DNA of 64,000 nucleotides, taken from the NCBI RefSeq assembly GCF_024713945.1, contig NW_027461519.1:62001-126000 (forward strand), in the 5' to 3' direction. Every line of letters starts with the position of its first letter. Position 1 is the stretch's first letter. Position numbers and translations under genes: made by a program. This document shows, piece by piece, positions 49,773 to 59,718 of the stretch. The notes beneath the pieces were generated by a model. The model saw only the letters and a program-made list of their open reading frames with translations, was not told the DNA's origin and searched no databases. Source of the stretch: Dermatophagoides farinae (Eukaryota; Arthropoda; Arachnida; Sarcoptiformes; Pyroglyphidae).

Positions 49773-50005
49773 ATGCCGAACCCGGTTGTAGGAAGCGATG
49801 AACTTCAAGTGGCGTTAGCTTGGTTGAGGCCATATTCAGACCTTACGTTACAGGAGTTTTTACAAACGTATTTCCACGCAATTGTGAGTTAATTAATGAT
49901 AAACGTTTTTAGTGCAGACAAGTTCAAGTTAGAACTAAATACATGCTTTACAAAGCTTTAGATATAGTGAATGTCACAGAAGATGGAACTATCACGAAAA
50001 AATAA
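49773..50005 (+). CDS. Small spliced orphan protein, 67 aa
   Basis: Exons 49773-49883 and 49913-50005 joined in phase 0 around a 29-nt intron (GTGAGT...TTTTTAG). The product (MPNPVVGSDELQVALAWLRP, LTLQEFLQTYFHAI, CRQVQVRTKYMLYKALDIV) is helical and of normal composition, with two Trp/Tyr-containing helices. Without splicing the frame stops at once, so the intron supports a real gene. No family recognised. It is divergent from MCM4 and its stop lies 56 nt from the NAA10 stop. Confidence 0.6.
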
Positions 50006-50060
50006 AATTATAAATTACACATTGGTAGAAGTCGACCACCTCTTGGAAAAGCTTGATTTT

Positions 50061-50571
50061 CTATCTAATGTTTTCTAAATTTAATTCCATGACGTAAGCG
50101 TCAACGCCGTCTTCATAATAATTCAAGTCAGTTTTCAGAATTTCATAATGAAATTTTTCATTATACATTTTGAATGCTTTAGTGTTATTACATCTAACAT
50201 TTAAATTGGACTTTTTAATGTTTAATAAGGTTTTCATATTATTATGAATAAGTGACATAAACTGGCAAGCAATGGCAGAGTTTTGAGCGATGTATTTCAC
50301 ACCAATAGAAATTATGTGCCCGTGGTTTTCTAATTCATCTGGACTTGACTTTTCTCTAGATATAAATTTTAGAACTGCAAACTTACGTTTTAGAAAGAGC
50401 ATACCCTACGGGTTCCCCTTTTAGATTGTCGCTCATAAATACTAACTGAGGCCAGGACACGCAAGAAAATAAGTTATATTTTAGCGTGTAGTTTTCTGGT
50501 AAACATAATTCGTTTAATAAATGTATTGATAATGCGTCGGAAATGGTAGCATAACGAGTGTTATTAATCAT
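50061..50571 (-). CDS. N-terminal acetyltransferase NAA10 (NatA catalytic subunit)
   Basis: Exons 50387-50571 and 50061-50355 around a 31-nt GTAAGT...TCTAG intron, 159 aa. Matches to NAA10 run throughout: NELCLPENYTLKYN, VSWPQLVFMSD, GEPVGYALSK, NHGHIISIGVK, LNVRCNNTKAFKMY and YYEDGVDAYVMELNL. NatA co-translationally acetylates protein N-termini starting Ser/Ala/Thr after Met removal. The acetyl-CoA loop, Q/R-x-x-G-x-G/A in the family (RRLGLA in human), reads QNSAIA here, with Ala in place of Gly. The enzyme is shorter than human NAA10 and lacks its disordered tail. Confidence 0.88.
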
Positions 50572-50649
50572 TTTTCTCTAGGAAAAAATAATACGTAATT
50601 AAGGATTATTTTTTTAAAAAGGATTGTTTAAAACAATAACCAATAAGCT

Positions 50650-52425
50650 TTAATCAAACTTTATTTTAAAATTTTCTGCTGATTCACTCTTTTTAGAAAA
50701 CGCTACTAGATTATTTACAAATAATTCAATCTTTCCTGCCGTAGATATTTCACTGTTAACCTTCTCTAAACTAAACGATGTTCGTTTCACCAATTCACGT
50801 AGTTCTATATTTTGAGTTGGACTTATTAAATTTACATCATTATTAATAATATCAAAATGATTACTTTGATTTTTTTTCTTATTTCCGTCTTTAATATTTA
50901 ACTTATCCAGTTTATAATTGAAAAGATTATTAGCATTTTTTTTTGGTCGCAAACCAAAAGTATTTTCCTCTTTACTTTCTTTGAATTTCATGCTTAAGTG
51001 ATTATTTAGTTCTGTTATGTTTAAGCTGGTTGATATGTTACTTACTGTTTCTTTTTCAGAATTAGTTGATAATAAAGATTGAACATCTACATTCTCACTT
51101 ATATTTTTATTAATTTCATTAAATAAACTCCCGGTTGACGAAAGATTATTATTTGACGTTGACTCAGTCAATACTACGTTATTATTCATGCCATCATGAT
51201 CTTCTGCATCATGTATGTTCGAAGTGCTTAGTTTATTCAAGTTGTTTTTTATATCGTTCAATATCATGCTATTGTTACTAATACACTTAGACGATGAATC
51301 CAAAACTTCGAGTGTATCACTATTATTACTTCGAAGATTGCTTATCGACTCATTTTTTAAACTTGAATTGGTGTTAGAAATTGAATTATTGTTATTAGAA
51401 TGAATGTTTTTAGCTCCAGAAACATTTGTTGACGTAATTATATCTGGCTTTTCAATTTCTTTTAGAATACTTTTCATCTCTATAGTCTCGATTTTTTTGT
51501 TATTAGGTTTGACGTTCTTAGGAAAAGACGCAGAAGACTGAATATTCGGTTTTTGTGCGTCTAATATTTTTTCGAAGAAACTTGACTGATAGTTAGTTTC
51601 AGAAGCCAAACATTCAATGTATAAAGCCGTTCCAGTTAGTAGTTTTTTTCTTTTTAAGTTCTCCTTGCATTTCGAAGGAATAAGATCTAGTCGGTTTAAA
51701 AATATTTTTCTAATACGACTAAGATCGTAAAAATCAGAACAATTTGCCTTTATGAATTCACTGATTCTTTTTCTTCTCTCATTTAGTGCAATATTGCGTA
51801 CTTTTTCTACAAATAAATAACAATACTGTAGTGCTTTAGTTTCTAATGGTATGACACCTAAAATAATTCTTTTTGCAATCACAGAAACCAATTCAACTGT
51901 ATGTTCTAGCATCATGAGATTGGGAAGATTTTCAAATAAAAATCCGTCCCGTATGTAACAAACCCCACTTAAACCCCAGCCATCCGAATAAGCCTTAAAC
52001 AAAGATTGTCTGCAGATTTCCAAATCTGCAGCCATTTCCAGTAAAAGTGAAGCAACTCTTTCATAGATCAAATATAATTTTTCATAAACTTTAATTTGTT
52101 CCTCTGTTTTAGAATTAAGAACGATAATCATCTTTATCGTAATGATCGCTTTCACTTGATTTACCAAAATATAAGAATACAATGTCAGATTTATTAGCTC
52201 AACCAACAATATATAGTCTGGATTCACAGAGGCTATATTATAACCAATAGGTTTGGCCACGTTATCGGCCATGCTGATTTTTTCCAGCCTTGAGTAGTAA
52301 TTTTTAGGATCATCTTTGAACGTAAAATTGATAAAATTTGTTAAAGAATCATTCTCTTTTTTTCTTTGACCGACTTCATTTGAAAAAATACGTAGAAAAC
52401 AACGGGATATCGTGGGAACGTGCAT
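50650..52425 (-). CDS. Orphan protein, helical N-terminus and Asn/Ser-rich tail
   Basis: 591 aa, ATG start. The first 250 residues are helical and well composed (ILLVELINLTLYSYILVNQV, LLLEMAADLEICRQSLFKAY, KALQYCYLFVEKVRN). From about residue 290 the sequence is disordered, rich in Asn, Ser, Lys (IHSNNNNSISNTNSSLKN). No domain recognised. Confidence 0.65.
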   Translation of the reverse strand: MHVPTISRCFLRIFSNEVGQRKKENDSLTNFINFTFKDDPKNYYSRLEKISMADNVAKPIGYNIASVNPDYILLVELINLTLYSYILVNQVKAIITIKMIIVLNSKTEEQIKVYEKLYLIYERVASLLLEMAADLEICRQSLFKAYSDGWGLSGVCYIRDGFLFENLPNLMMLEHTVELVSVIAKRIILGVIPLETKALQYCYLFVEKVRNIALNERRKRISEFIKANCSDFYDLSRIRKIFLNRLDLIPSKCKENLKRKKLLTGTALYIECLASETNYQSSFFEKILDAQKPNIQSSASFPKNVKPNNKKIETIEMKSILKEIEKPDIITSTNVSGAKNIHSNNNNSISNTNSSLKNESISNLRSNNSDTLEVLDSSSKCISNNSMILNDIKNNLNKLSTSNIHDAEDHDGMNNNVVLTESTSNNNLSSTGSLFNEINKNISENVDVQSLLSTNSEKETVSNISTSLNITELNNHLSMKFKESKEENTFGLRPKKNANNLFNYKLDKLNIKDGNKKKNQSNHFDIINNDVNLISPTQNIELRELVKRTSFSLEKVNSEISTAGKIELFVNNLVAFSKKSESAENFKIKFD

Positions 52426-52550
52426 AATCTATCATTTATTATATAATAAAATACATAAAATATTTAATTTCTTCAATGGACCATTACAGGAGATGCACCA
52501 CAGCACCAATCAAATTGGTAAAATAAATCGATATCCCAACGCAATTTTAT

Positions 52551-52967
52551 CTACAATCGGCATCTATGTTTTTTATTTTTAGGCTCATATGCCAAACAAA
52601 TCCATGTTTCTCCTGCTTCGTAATTTTCCTTAAATGAATTTTTTTCTATGATTACTCTTGTCTTATCTATACAAAGACTAAATTCAGACTTTTCTGTCCT
52701 AACTAAAGCTTCATTATCTGAAATCCAAATAATGCTTTTCACCAAATCGGCTTTTTTAGTTGTGTAAACATACAATTTACTTCTTGTTTTATATATGTTA
52801 TAATCAGACTCACTCTCAATCTCTTCGTACGTTGAAAGAACTGTATTAGACAGGTTATAATGAAAGATATCTTTTTCCTGGCGTTCTATGTTTCGTTGCG
52901 CTTTTATTGCCTTTATATAGACGGCACTTATCTTGTCCAAGTTATCGCTAACGAGCTCTTTAAACAT
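52551..52967 (-). CDS. Orphan 138-aa protein
   Basis: ATG start. N-terminal helix (KISAVYIKAIKAQRNIERQE), then beta-rich sequence (KLYVYTTKKADLVKSIIWIS, EFSLCIDKTRVIIEKN) and a basic end (EPKNKKHRCRL). The beta part could be a small barrel such as a Tudor-like fold, but I cannot support it. Confidence 0.55.
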   Translation of the reverse strand: MFKELVSDNLDKISAVYIKAIKAQRNIERQEKDIFHYNLSNTVLSTYEEIESESDYNIYKTRSKLYVYTTKKADLVKSIIWISDNEALVRTEKSEFSLCIDKTRVIIEKNSFKENYEAGETWICLAYEPKNKKHRCRL

Positions 52968-53093
52968 AAATCAATAATATATACGTAGTTTTAAACGAAG
53001 AGGATTAATTTTTTAATTAAATCTGCATTTTAGAATTATAAGGAAAACTCCAATTCTGCCAAAACTTTTCATCCATAATTAAACACTTCTACG

Positions 53094-53733
53094 ATGTCTA
53101 ATAAAAAAACTAACCCGTTGCGTATTTCTGAATTTTTTCAAAATCTAAGCATAATAAGTTATTTGCAAAAGTATGTTTCCTTATTGAAATATCGATAGAG
53201 ATGGCTACGACATCGATTTTTGCTTAATTGAAGACGATGCTTTTATTTTAACACCGAAATTTATTGTTTATTATTTTATTGCTACAAATAAGTTGACGAA
53301 GATCGCAGACCTGTTGCCATCAAGCGTAAAAAAAAAAAATTTAGCAACTTTTTGTATACTTGAACTGAACAACATTGAGCAGCTCTTGCATCTCGACGAG
53401 TTTCAAGTCAAATGTACTTTTCTTCATTTTTGTCTATTGATTTCTACATCGACACAACATACTTATCTATATCTCAAGAACATTATAGCTGAAATCCAAG
53501 TGCCAAAAATAACTAAACTGTCTGTGTTTGACATTTGCGTGGAAATTTTGACTAGCATCGACTCAATCACCAAAGAAGACGCTAAAAATCTTTTAATTTG
53601 GTTTAAAACACTTCGAAATGTTTTAACTGCAAGCTATGAAGATTTAGTTCAGGTTAAAAACGTTAGTATTGAAAAAGCACATCATATAATAAATTTTATG
53701 AACATAAATTACAAGTTTTTAACTGAAAACTAA
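53094..53733 (+). CDS. ERCC1/Rad10-like DNA repair protein
   Basis: Non-catalytic partner of XPF endonuclease in nucleotide excision repair. Exons 53094-53170 and 53199-53733 around a 28-nt GTATGT...GATAG intron, 203 aa. It starts MSNKKTNPLRISEFF and continues GYDIDFCLIEDDAFILTPKF, the position of the ERCC1 central domain entry (NP-L---). The C-terminal tandem helix-hairpin-helix reads EILTSIDSITKEDAKNLLIW and NVLTASYEDLVQVKNVSIEKAHHI. The open frame that starts at TTG 53293 misses the first 66 residues. The central domain is highly diverged. XPF itself is not in the window. The stop abuts the stop of the next gene without spacing. Confidence 0.78.
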
Positions 53734-55242
53734 TCAAAACTCTTCGAACAATGTCACAGGCAAAAAAACAATTTTGTTTTCTTTATCTAATATAATGACT
53801 CGGCAATCATCGGAACTGAATTTTACGTCGACAACTGCAGATCGGTGCTGATAATGCATAATAGGCTCGTACAACGATTTTTCCAAGTCCCATAACAATA
53901 TCTTTCCATTTGAATTAGCTGTTATAAGTTTAAACGTTTGGGTAGAACTGAAATCTAGACATGACACAGTTAGCAATGCTTTATGAAACAAAACTTTAGC
54001 TTCGCCATCTTCCGTCGCTATTATTAAGCCGGTCTTTTTTATTAAAAAGATTAAAACGGATTGGTCACAGTTCTGATTAATTTTACTCGCTACAAAATTG
54101 TTCCAGTGTTTGACTTCCCTCTGCTTATTTACTTTATTCCGCGTTGGTGGAGAAGAAAATACATCAAATACTTCAGCATCTTGGCAATTTTCGACACAAT
54201 TCATATCATCCTTATCTTTAAAATGGATTTGTTTAAATTTGTTTGTAAAACTCAAAGAATAACGCAATTTAAACGCTGATATTTGTTTTTCAATATTTTG
54301 TTTCAAATATAAACTACCATTTAAAGTCAGAAACAGCACTCCTTCTTTTGTTTGACTTCCTTCAACAATGGCATCGTCTTCTGGCAATTGTAAAGAATGA
54401 AGGATCTTCACACTTATTTCGGTTTCATTGAATTTTAACATGTATTCCAGCCCTTTTTCAGTTGTAATTATTATGTTACCGAATTCATCTTTACGTATAA
54501 AGATGATTTTTTTGATAGATTTTGTATCCGCACGGCGACATATTACATTAGTGTTTACTACTTTATAAATAAATATTTCTCCAGTAACTGTTCCAAGTAT
54601 TATGTCGTATTCAGAATCGTTTGAACTGAATAGTGCAGAAATTTCGTGAAACCCAACGTTGTAAATATTTTTTAAAAAATACCCATTGTTATATATGAAT
54701 TCATAAATAAACGTATAATTAGCTTCAATTGCGACAATATATAAATTCTTATCAATTTTGCACATCATCGAAACAAAAAATGTGTTTTCTAAATTTCTCA
54801 AATTATCTGTTTCACATAGTTTACGACTATACCAGGCTAAAACTGCCGCTCCTTTTTTTATATCTTCCTCGATTTTAACTTGAACGCCAATGCCCAATAT
54901 ATCATTTAAGTAATTGTGTAGTCTTAGTGTAGTTAAATTAGCTTTCGAGTTCAAATAAGCGTCACTCGCCGTTCTTCTTTCATCATTTGCTGATCCAGGC
55001 GTTTTTTTTTGTTCTATCGTTAATTCATTTAGCTGATTCAAAAAAGGCTTGGACGATCTATCAAGTAAATCTATAAGATTTTGGAACTCTTTTTTTGAAT
55101 TGATCGAGCCGTCAAAATTTGCTACGTTTATTTTAAATTTTGACAGATTATTTTCAAGTTCTTTTTGAAAAGAGTTTACATAGTCAAGCACTCGTTTTAC
55201 TGCGTTGGATCTTTGTAAATCCTCGATGCTTTCTTCATTCAT
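53734..55242 (-). CDS. WD-repeat protein with N-terminal coiled coil
   Basis: 502 aa, ATG start. A predicted coiled/helical N-terminus (NAVKRVLDYVNSFQKELENN) precedes divergent propeller blades. The clearest is LDFSSTQTFKLITANSNGKILLWDLEKSLYEPI and the next VDVKFSSDDCRVIILDKENKI. The LLWDLEKSLYEPI wording and overall layout recall dynein intermediate chains, but the evidence is thin. Convergent with ERCC1: the two stop codons are adjacent. Confidence 0.6.
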   Translation of the reverse strand: MNEESIEDLQRSNAVKRVLDYVNSFQKELENNLSKFKINVANFDGSINSKKEFQNLIDLLDRSSKPFLNQLNELTIEQKKTPGSANDERRTASDAYLNSKANLTTLRLHNYLNDILGIGVQVKIEEDIKKGAAVLAWYSRKLCETDNLRNLENTFFVSMMCKIDKNLYIVAIEANYTFIYEFIYNNGYFLKNIYNVGFHEISALFSSNDSEYDIILGTVTGEIFIYKVVNTNVICRRADTKSIKKIIFIRKDEFGNIIITTEKGLEYMLKFNETEISVKILHSLQLPEDDAIVEGSQTKEGVLFLTLNGSLYLKQNIEKQISAFKLRYSLSFTNKFKQIHFKDKDDMNCVENCQDAEVFDVFSSPPTRNKVNKQREVKHWNNFVASKINQNCDQSVLIFLIKKTGLIIATEDGEAKVLFHKALLTVSCLDFSSTQTFKLITANSNGKILLWDLEKSLYEPIMHYQHRSAVVDVKFSSDDCRVIILDKENKIVFLPVTLFEEF

Positions 55243-55329
55243 GATAAATGATTTACTTATTTATTGAAAAATATTTGATAATAGTATTTAACTAATTTTT
55301 TCGAAGATAAAGATAAAAAGCCGAGTTAT

Positions 55330-55725
55330 TTACTTATTACGATTGTGGCGTTTTTGCTTATTCTTACCGGTTACGGTTTTTTTTTTGTGGCCGTCATCGT
55401 TATGTATATGTAAACTATAATGGGTGCATAAGTTTAATTCAGCTAAAGCTCTTTGTTCGGGCGTAGATTCAATTACATCTTCCGGGTAGTAGGTGTAATA
55501 TCCGAGTTTGGTGCTTGCTTTTGAAATGGGGGTGTTGTTGTAGAGCAGATCTTCTTCAGACATTATTCGTGTCTAAGGGTTTAATGTGTCACTAGAACTT
55601 ACATAAATTAAATTGTCAAATCTGTTCCAGAAAGGAATGTAATAGTGGTGGATTTTAACATCACTCTCATTTATAGGCTCGTAAAGAGAATCAATAATAT
55701 TCGGATTTGTCAAAACATTAGTCAT
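55330..55725 (-). CDS. Small spliced orphan protein, 121 aa
   Basis: Exons 55603-55725 and 55330-55572 joined in phase 0 across a 30-nt GTAAGT...CTTAG intron. The first exon (MTNVLTNPNIIDSLYEPINE, IHHYYIPFWNRFDNLIY) is aromatic-rich and ordered. The second holds KLGYYTYYPEDVIESTPEQ, LAELNLCTHYSLHIHN and a highly basic tail (KKKTVTGKNKQKRHNRNK) that could bind RNA or be a nuclear signal. No family recognised. Confidence 0.65.
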
Positions 55726-56120
55726 AGCTACGTATTGTTATTAATAAAAATCAACATGCGCTGAATAAATTATATTGATTTGAGCGACGACACATATATA
55801 TATATACACACACACGATAAATGTGCCTCGTGAAAAAAGATTTAAATCACATTATTGCCCGGTTAACCGAGTTTTTCTTACATATTTGCCAACTTAGAAA
55901 AATGTGAGCGAAAATTTAATAGTGTAAATTATTTTAAAATTATTCAAAATCCTGATAATAACAATAGTAAATTATTTTTAGACAAAATTCCACATGTTAT
56001 ATCTGATTGTATTACAATAATACTAAGGTTTTAAATCAATTATCAAAATAATCAAAGTGCATTTAAACAATTAAATTAAAAATTGTCCATTAAAGTTTGT
56101 AGTGTTTCTCTTTGAGAAAA
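55726..56120. other. Divergent intergenic region with microsatellite
   Basis: 395 nt between two divergent genes. It holds an AT/AC microsatellite and the 10-bp perfect palindrome CGGTTAACCG at about 55860-55869. No gene found. Confidence 0.5.
55791..55815. repeat. (AT)n/(AC)n microsatellite
   Basis: A short alternating purine-pyrimidine tract: CACA, then about six AT units, then about five CA units. Probably length-variable. Confidence 0.8.
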
Positions 56121-58544
56121 ATGGATAAATTAGTGGCTTCATGTAATGTGAATAATAATTATAATGATCAAAATCACAACAAGCCGTTTGCGCCTCTGGA
56201 GCAGGTTACTACGTCTGGCCTTTCAAGAATACAAACTGATCAAAATATGGAGTTCATGTCAGGCATGGATGGCTCCAATATTCAAGCTCAATTCAATTAT
56301 GTAAATTTTCCGAATGAACAACATAAACGCTATCAAAATAATATTAACCAGTCAAATGAATTACTCTACAATATGAACGAATTGAGAATGGAGGGTGTTC
56401 CTAATCAGCTGTATTACTATAATTCGATGCCTAATAATCAAGGACCAATTAATCATGAATCGATTAGAAGAGACGAATTTGACAATTATCCTGGCATGAA
56501 TTTTCTACACCCCAATATGCCACATCCTAACAAAAAAAACTTTGCTTTAGATCCCCTGATGAACACCTCTTTTCCCTCTGAAAACGTTTTATATAAACAA
56601 AATAATTTTAATGCTGCTTCTCAGACCGTTGGCTTGAAAAAGACAAATCTGACCTCCCAAGCTTTTCCACCAGACACAGTATTATCAAGTGTAGAAAACG
56701 ATGAAAACGTAATCAAACTCGAAGCAGCTTATCTAAATCAGTCTGAGTTAATTAAGAAGGTCCCTTATGATTTTATCGGCCTGTCTTATGTTTTAAATAA
56801 TGTAAATAAAGAAAATTTTGATCTTTCGGTCTGTGCCTTACAAATTATTTATGACGCCATTTCTGAACGATTCGAACAACTCATACTATGCATCCCGATT
56901 AATATGACTAAAACCGCTAAACATAAACTTGCTAAAACTTCTTGGGTTACAGATGCTGAATTAATGAAAATTTTGTGCGGGTTTGCTACGAGTTTGATTT
57001 CACTTTTGAAAGAAGAGTATGAAAATCTGCAGCCAGATCACTTTTTTGAAAAAACAATTGACGATTCTCGCTATATAATAGCTACAACGCTTGTAATCCA
57101 GTGTTTTGCTGTCTGGTACAGAATTGCTAGAATATTATGCATTTTAGATAATACCAAAAAAATTCCAAAAATAAAACCTCAGAGTTCGCTAATAATTAAC
57201 AATCTCAATGCGCCCATTCCGCTCGCTCCAGTAACAAGACCTGTGGGTAGACCCAAGCATAAAAAACTCGTGTCTATTGGACAGGTTGTTGATCACTTAA
57301 ATCTTCACCCTGTTATACGCCAAGTTACCAACATTACTTCTCACGAACTGTTGAGCAACACTGAAAATTTCTTAAACGAACTTTTAAGTTTGTTTAACAT
57401 CTATATGAAACATGTTTTTGAAAACGGGAGTATTTACGAAACAATAAAAGAACTCAACGACACTAAAGATTTTGAGGAACTAGCACGTTTAGAAGATAAA
57501 AACAAAAAAGTAAAACAAATTAATATTGTATATAAATTATTCCAAATTTATAGTTCTACCATAGATACAATACAAGAATTATTATACATACAGCCTAATA
57601 ATAAAAAAATTCCTAAAAGTTTTAGCAACTTGTACAATTTTTTGTATTCAGTTTCAATAAATGAAAATAAAAAATTACATCCTATTTATGAATTCGTCGA
57701 GCTGCGTTTACTGGAAAACCTAATTAGGTTTGTGAGTGAAAGAAATTTATCAAGTCTAGATATTGATTACGTTGAAATGTTAAGGCTTTGTAGCTTTATT
57801 TTGTTTAATTTCTCAAAAAATCTAACGTTAAACTTATTTCCATCTATTTTTCCTCAAGTTTCGAAATTATTTGTTAAGATGTTTTACTTTGACAAAACTG
57901 GCTTGGTAGACTTCCCGTGCGTGAACTCGACGTTGGCTGCCGTTTCTACTATAGTGAATTATCATCTTTCTTCTAAGCTCATTTCTAGTCACGACCAAAA
58001 CATCATGATTTCTTTATACGATTCTTTGTTATATGTTTGTTTCGGGTTTGCTGTTATATTTGTGCAGTTTTTACATCCTTCTAATGTTCAAAAAGAAGAA
58101 ACAGTATTAAACTTTTTAAATCTTAAAGATTATATCGATAAAGTTGTTGGCGAGAATGATATAGACTACAAAAATCGAGACGAAGTTTTCAGCGAATTAA
58201 GCGCAATTTGCAAACAAACTTTGAGCAACAATTCTAATTCTTCTAACTTAATTAATAAAAACGTTCAGTTCACTAATGCAAGCAACAATAAGCGGATCCA
58301 GATGTATTATGAACTGTCTACAGATTTGATTTATTTAATATGCAGTAGTTTGTTTGAACTTTCGACGTTTGATGAAAAGTTCCTAGAATATATCGATTCT
58401 CGTATGTGGTTTCTATACTTTTTACTTATTGTTTCGCAAATGCGATGTGTTGATGATTTGATCAATATTAAAAACCATAAAAAAAATAAAGTACTTTTTC
58501 CAAAAGTTCCAATTTTAGAGCTTTCACCAGAAATGCTATATTAG
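56121..58544 (+). CDS. Large orphan protein with Asn/Gln-rich N-terminus and AT-hook
   Basis: 807 aa from ATG 56121 (the open frame reaches upstream only to a TTG). The first 200 residues are Asn/Gln/Met/Pro-rich (NVNNNYNDQNHNKPFAPLEQ). After about residue 215 the chain is alpha-helical and resembles a helical repeat (CGFATSLISLLKEEYENL, TLVIQCFAVWYRIARILCIL). An AT-hook (TRPVGRPKHKK) sits near residue 372. The combination suggests a nuclear, possibly chromatin-associated, scaffold. No family recognised. Confidence 0.7.
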   Translation: MDKLVASCNVNNNYNDQNHNKPFAPLEQVTTSGLSRIQTDQNMEFMSGMDGSNIQAQFNYVNFPNEQHKRYQNNINQSNELLYNMNELRMEGVPNQLYYYNSMPNNQGPINHESIRRDEFDNYPGMNFLHPNMPHPNKKNFALDPLMNTSFPSENVLYKQNNFNAASQTVGLKKTNLTSQAFPPDTVLSSVENDENVIKLEAAYLNQSELIKKVPYDFIGLSYVLNNVNKENFDLSVCALQIIYDAISERFEQLILCIPINMTKTAKHKLAKTSWVTDAELMKILCGFATSLISLLKEEYENLQPDHFFEKTIDDSRYIIATTLVIQCFAVWYRIARILCILDNTKKIPKIKPQSSLIINNLNAPIPLAPVTRPVGRPKHKKLVSIGQVVDHLNLHPVIRQVTNITSHELLSNTENFLNELLSLFNIYMKHVFENGSIYETIKELNDTKDFEELARLEDKNKKVKQINIVYKLFQIYSSTIDTIQELLYIQPNNKKIPKSFSNLYNFLYSVSINENKKLHPIYEFVELRLLENLIRFVSERNLSSLDIDYVEMLRLCSFILFNFSKNLTLNLFPSIFPQVSKLFVKMFYFDKTGLVDFPCVNSTLAAVSTIVNYHLSSKLISSHDQNIMISLYDSLLYVCFGFAVIFVQFLHPSNVQKEETVLNFLNLKDYIDKVVGENDIDYKNRDEVFSELSAICKQTLSNNSNSSNLINKNVQFTNASNNKRIQMYYELSTDLIYLICSSLFELSTFDEKFLEYIDSRMWFLYFLLIVSQMRCVDDLINIKNHKKNKVLFPKVPILELSPEMLY

Positions 58545-58681
58545 TAAATTTAAAATAGATATTTTCTTATATCGTTTTTAATTTTGCATAGTCTCTCGTT
58601 GCAAAAGCTTATACTAATAAGAAATTGTCAAGTTTTTTTGTAATAAACGTGTTATAATTATAAAAGCAATAAAAAAGTGCT

Positions 58682-59011
58682 ATGTTCAAAAAACTTATAT
58701 CAATCTTAAACTTTTATCATTGTTTAGCTCTTAACCCTGATGATTTAAATTTGATATTCCAAAATGGAGTGCAGCCTGACATTCTTACAATCGGAATATC
58801 TAATTTAAAAAACAATACGCCAAAAAAAGACAAGGTAAAAAATACTAATTTACTAATTGCAAAGGAACTGATGAGTTACAGTACGCTGCCACCGTCATTT
58901 AGACTAAAAAATCGTTTAATCCCGTATAGAAATCCTTCAATAATGATAAGAACGAGAACTAATAGCCCTTCTGTTACTAATCTGCCTTTAGGTGTTTACG
59001 TTGAGTCTTGA
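58682..59011 (+). CDS. Small orphan protein, possible signal peptide
   Basis: 109 aa, ATG start. The leader MFKKLISILNFYHCLA is a plausible short signal peptide with a cleavage site near LALN. The rest is basic and Pro/Ser/Arg-containing (FRLKNRLIPYRNPSIMIRTR) with no other Cys. No family recognised. Confidence 0.5.
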   Translation: MFKKLISILNFYHCLALNPDDLNLIFQNGVQPDILTIGISNLKNNTPKKDKVKNTNLLIAKELMSYSTLPPSFRLKNRLIPYRNPSIMIRTRTNSPSVTNLPLGVYVES

Positions 59012-59125
59012 AGCTCTTTTTATAATCTTTTAAACAATTCGTACTATGGAGTTTTAATAAACAATTTTATTGAATATTTCGTAATTATCATAATTATTAT
59101 TTAATACTCTATTTTCAACCATTCT

Positions 59126-59700
59126 ATGAGCAGTTTTGCATATATATTATTAAATAAAGAATATAAGTGTAAGTAATAAATTTAGCTCATCTTCAGCTTT
59201 AAAAAACCAAGAAAATAAAGACTATTACTTAACTTTAAATAATAACAACATCTTAGAATGGATACTTGAGATCTATGGTCCGCAAGATTCGATTTATGAA
59301 GGTATTTATTTCGCTGTTCAAATAAATTTCACTGAAAGTTTTCCAAATACCCCTCCTACAATCAAATTCATCACTCCAATACTTCACCCTAACAGTAAGT
59401 AATTCTATTAAGAAAGTAATATTAGTTTCTAAAGATGGAGTTGTTTGTATGAGCTTGCTTCACGAACCTGGTGTCGATCACACAAACGAATTCGAAACCT
59501 TCAACGAACGTTGGAGACCAATAATTAATGTAGAAACAATTATTTTGGCTATTTATACATTATTAAAACACCCAAATATCAATTCGCCAGAAAATATTGA
59601 AGCTTCTGTAAGTTCTTTAGCTTAAATATTGTTACAGTTATTATATAGAAAGGATCTAGAAAATTTTAAAAAAAAAGCGCGAGAAATTAGTAGTACTTAA
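59126..59700 (+). CDS. Ubiquitin-conjugating enzyme E2, UBE2G/Cdc34-like
   Basis: Four exons: 59126-59168, 59197-59394, 59426-59607 and 59638-59700, with introns of 28, 31 and 30 nt, 161 aa. It starts AYILLNKEYKSLKNQ, then ILEWILEIYGPQDSIYEG, TPPTIKFITPILHPN and DGVVCMSLLHEPG with the active-site Cys, an acidic loop (VDHTNEFETFNERW) and SPENIEASLLYRKDLENFKKKAREI at the end. HPN, the Cys and the extended loop (characteristic of UBE2G and Cdc34/UBE2R enzymes that build Lys48 chains) are all present. Every junction keeps the frame and restores conserved residues, so the tiny introns are well supported. Confidence 0.9.
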
Positions 59701-59718
59701 TCCATAAATTTTTACCCA

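Noticed and set aside
59169-59185. A 17-nt intron in the E2 gene
   Set aside because: It breaks the reading frame. The CAG acceptor at 59195-59196 gives a 28-nt intron and a protein matching the E2 family.
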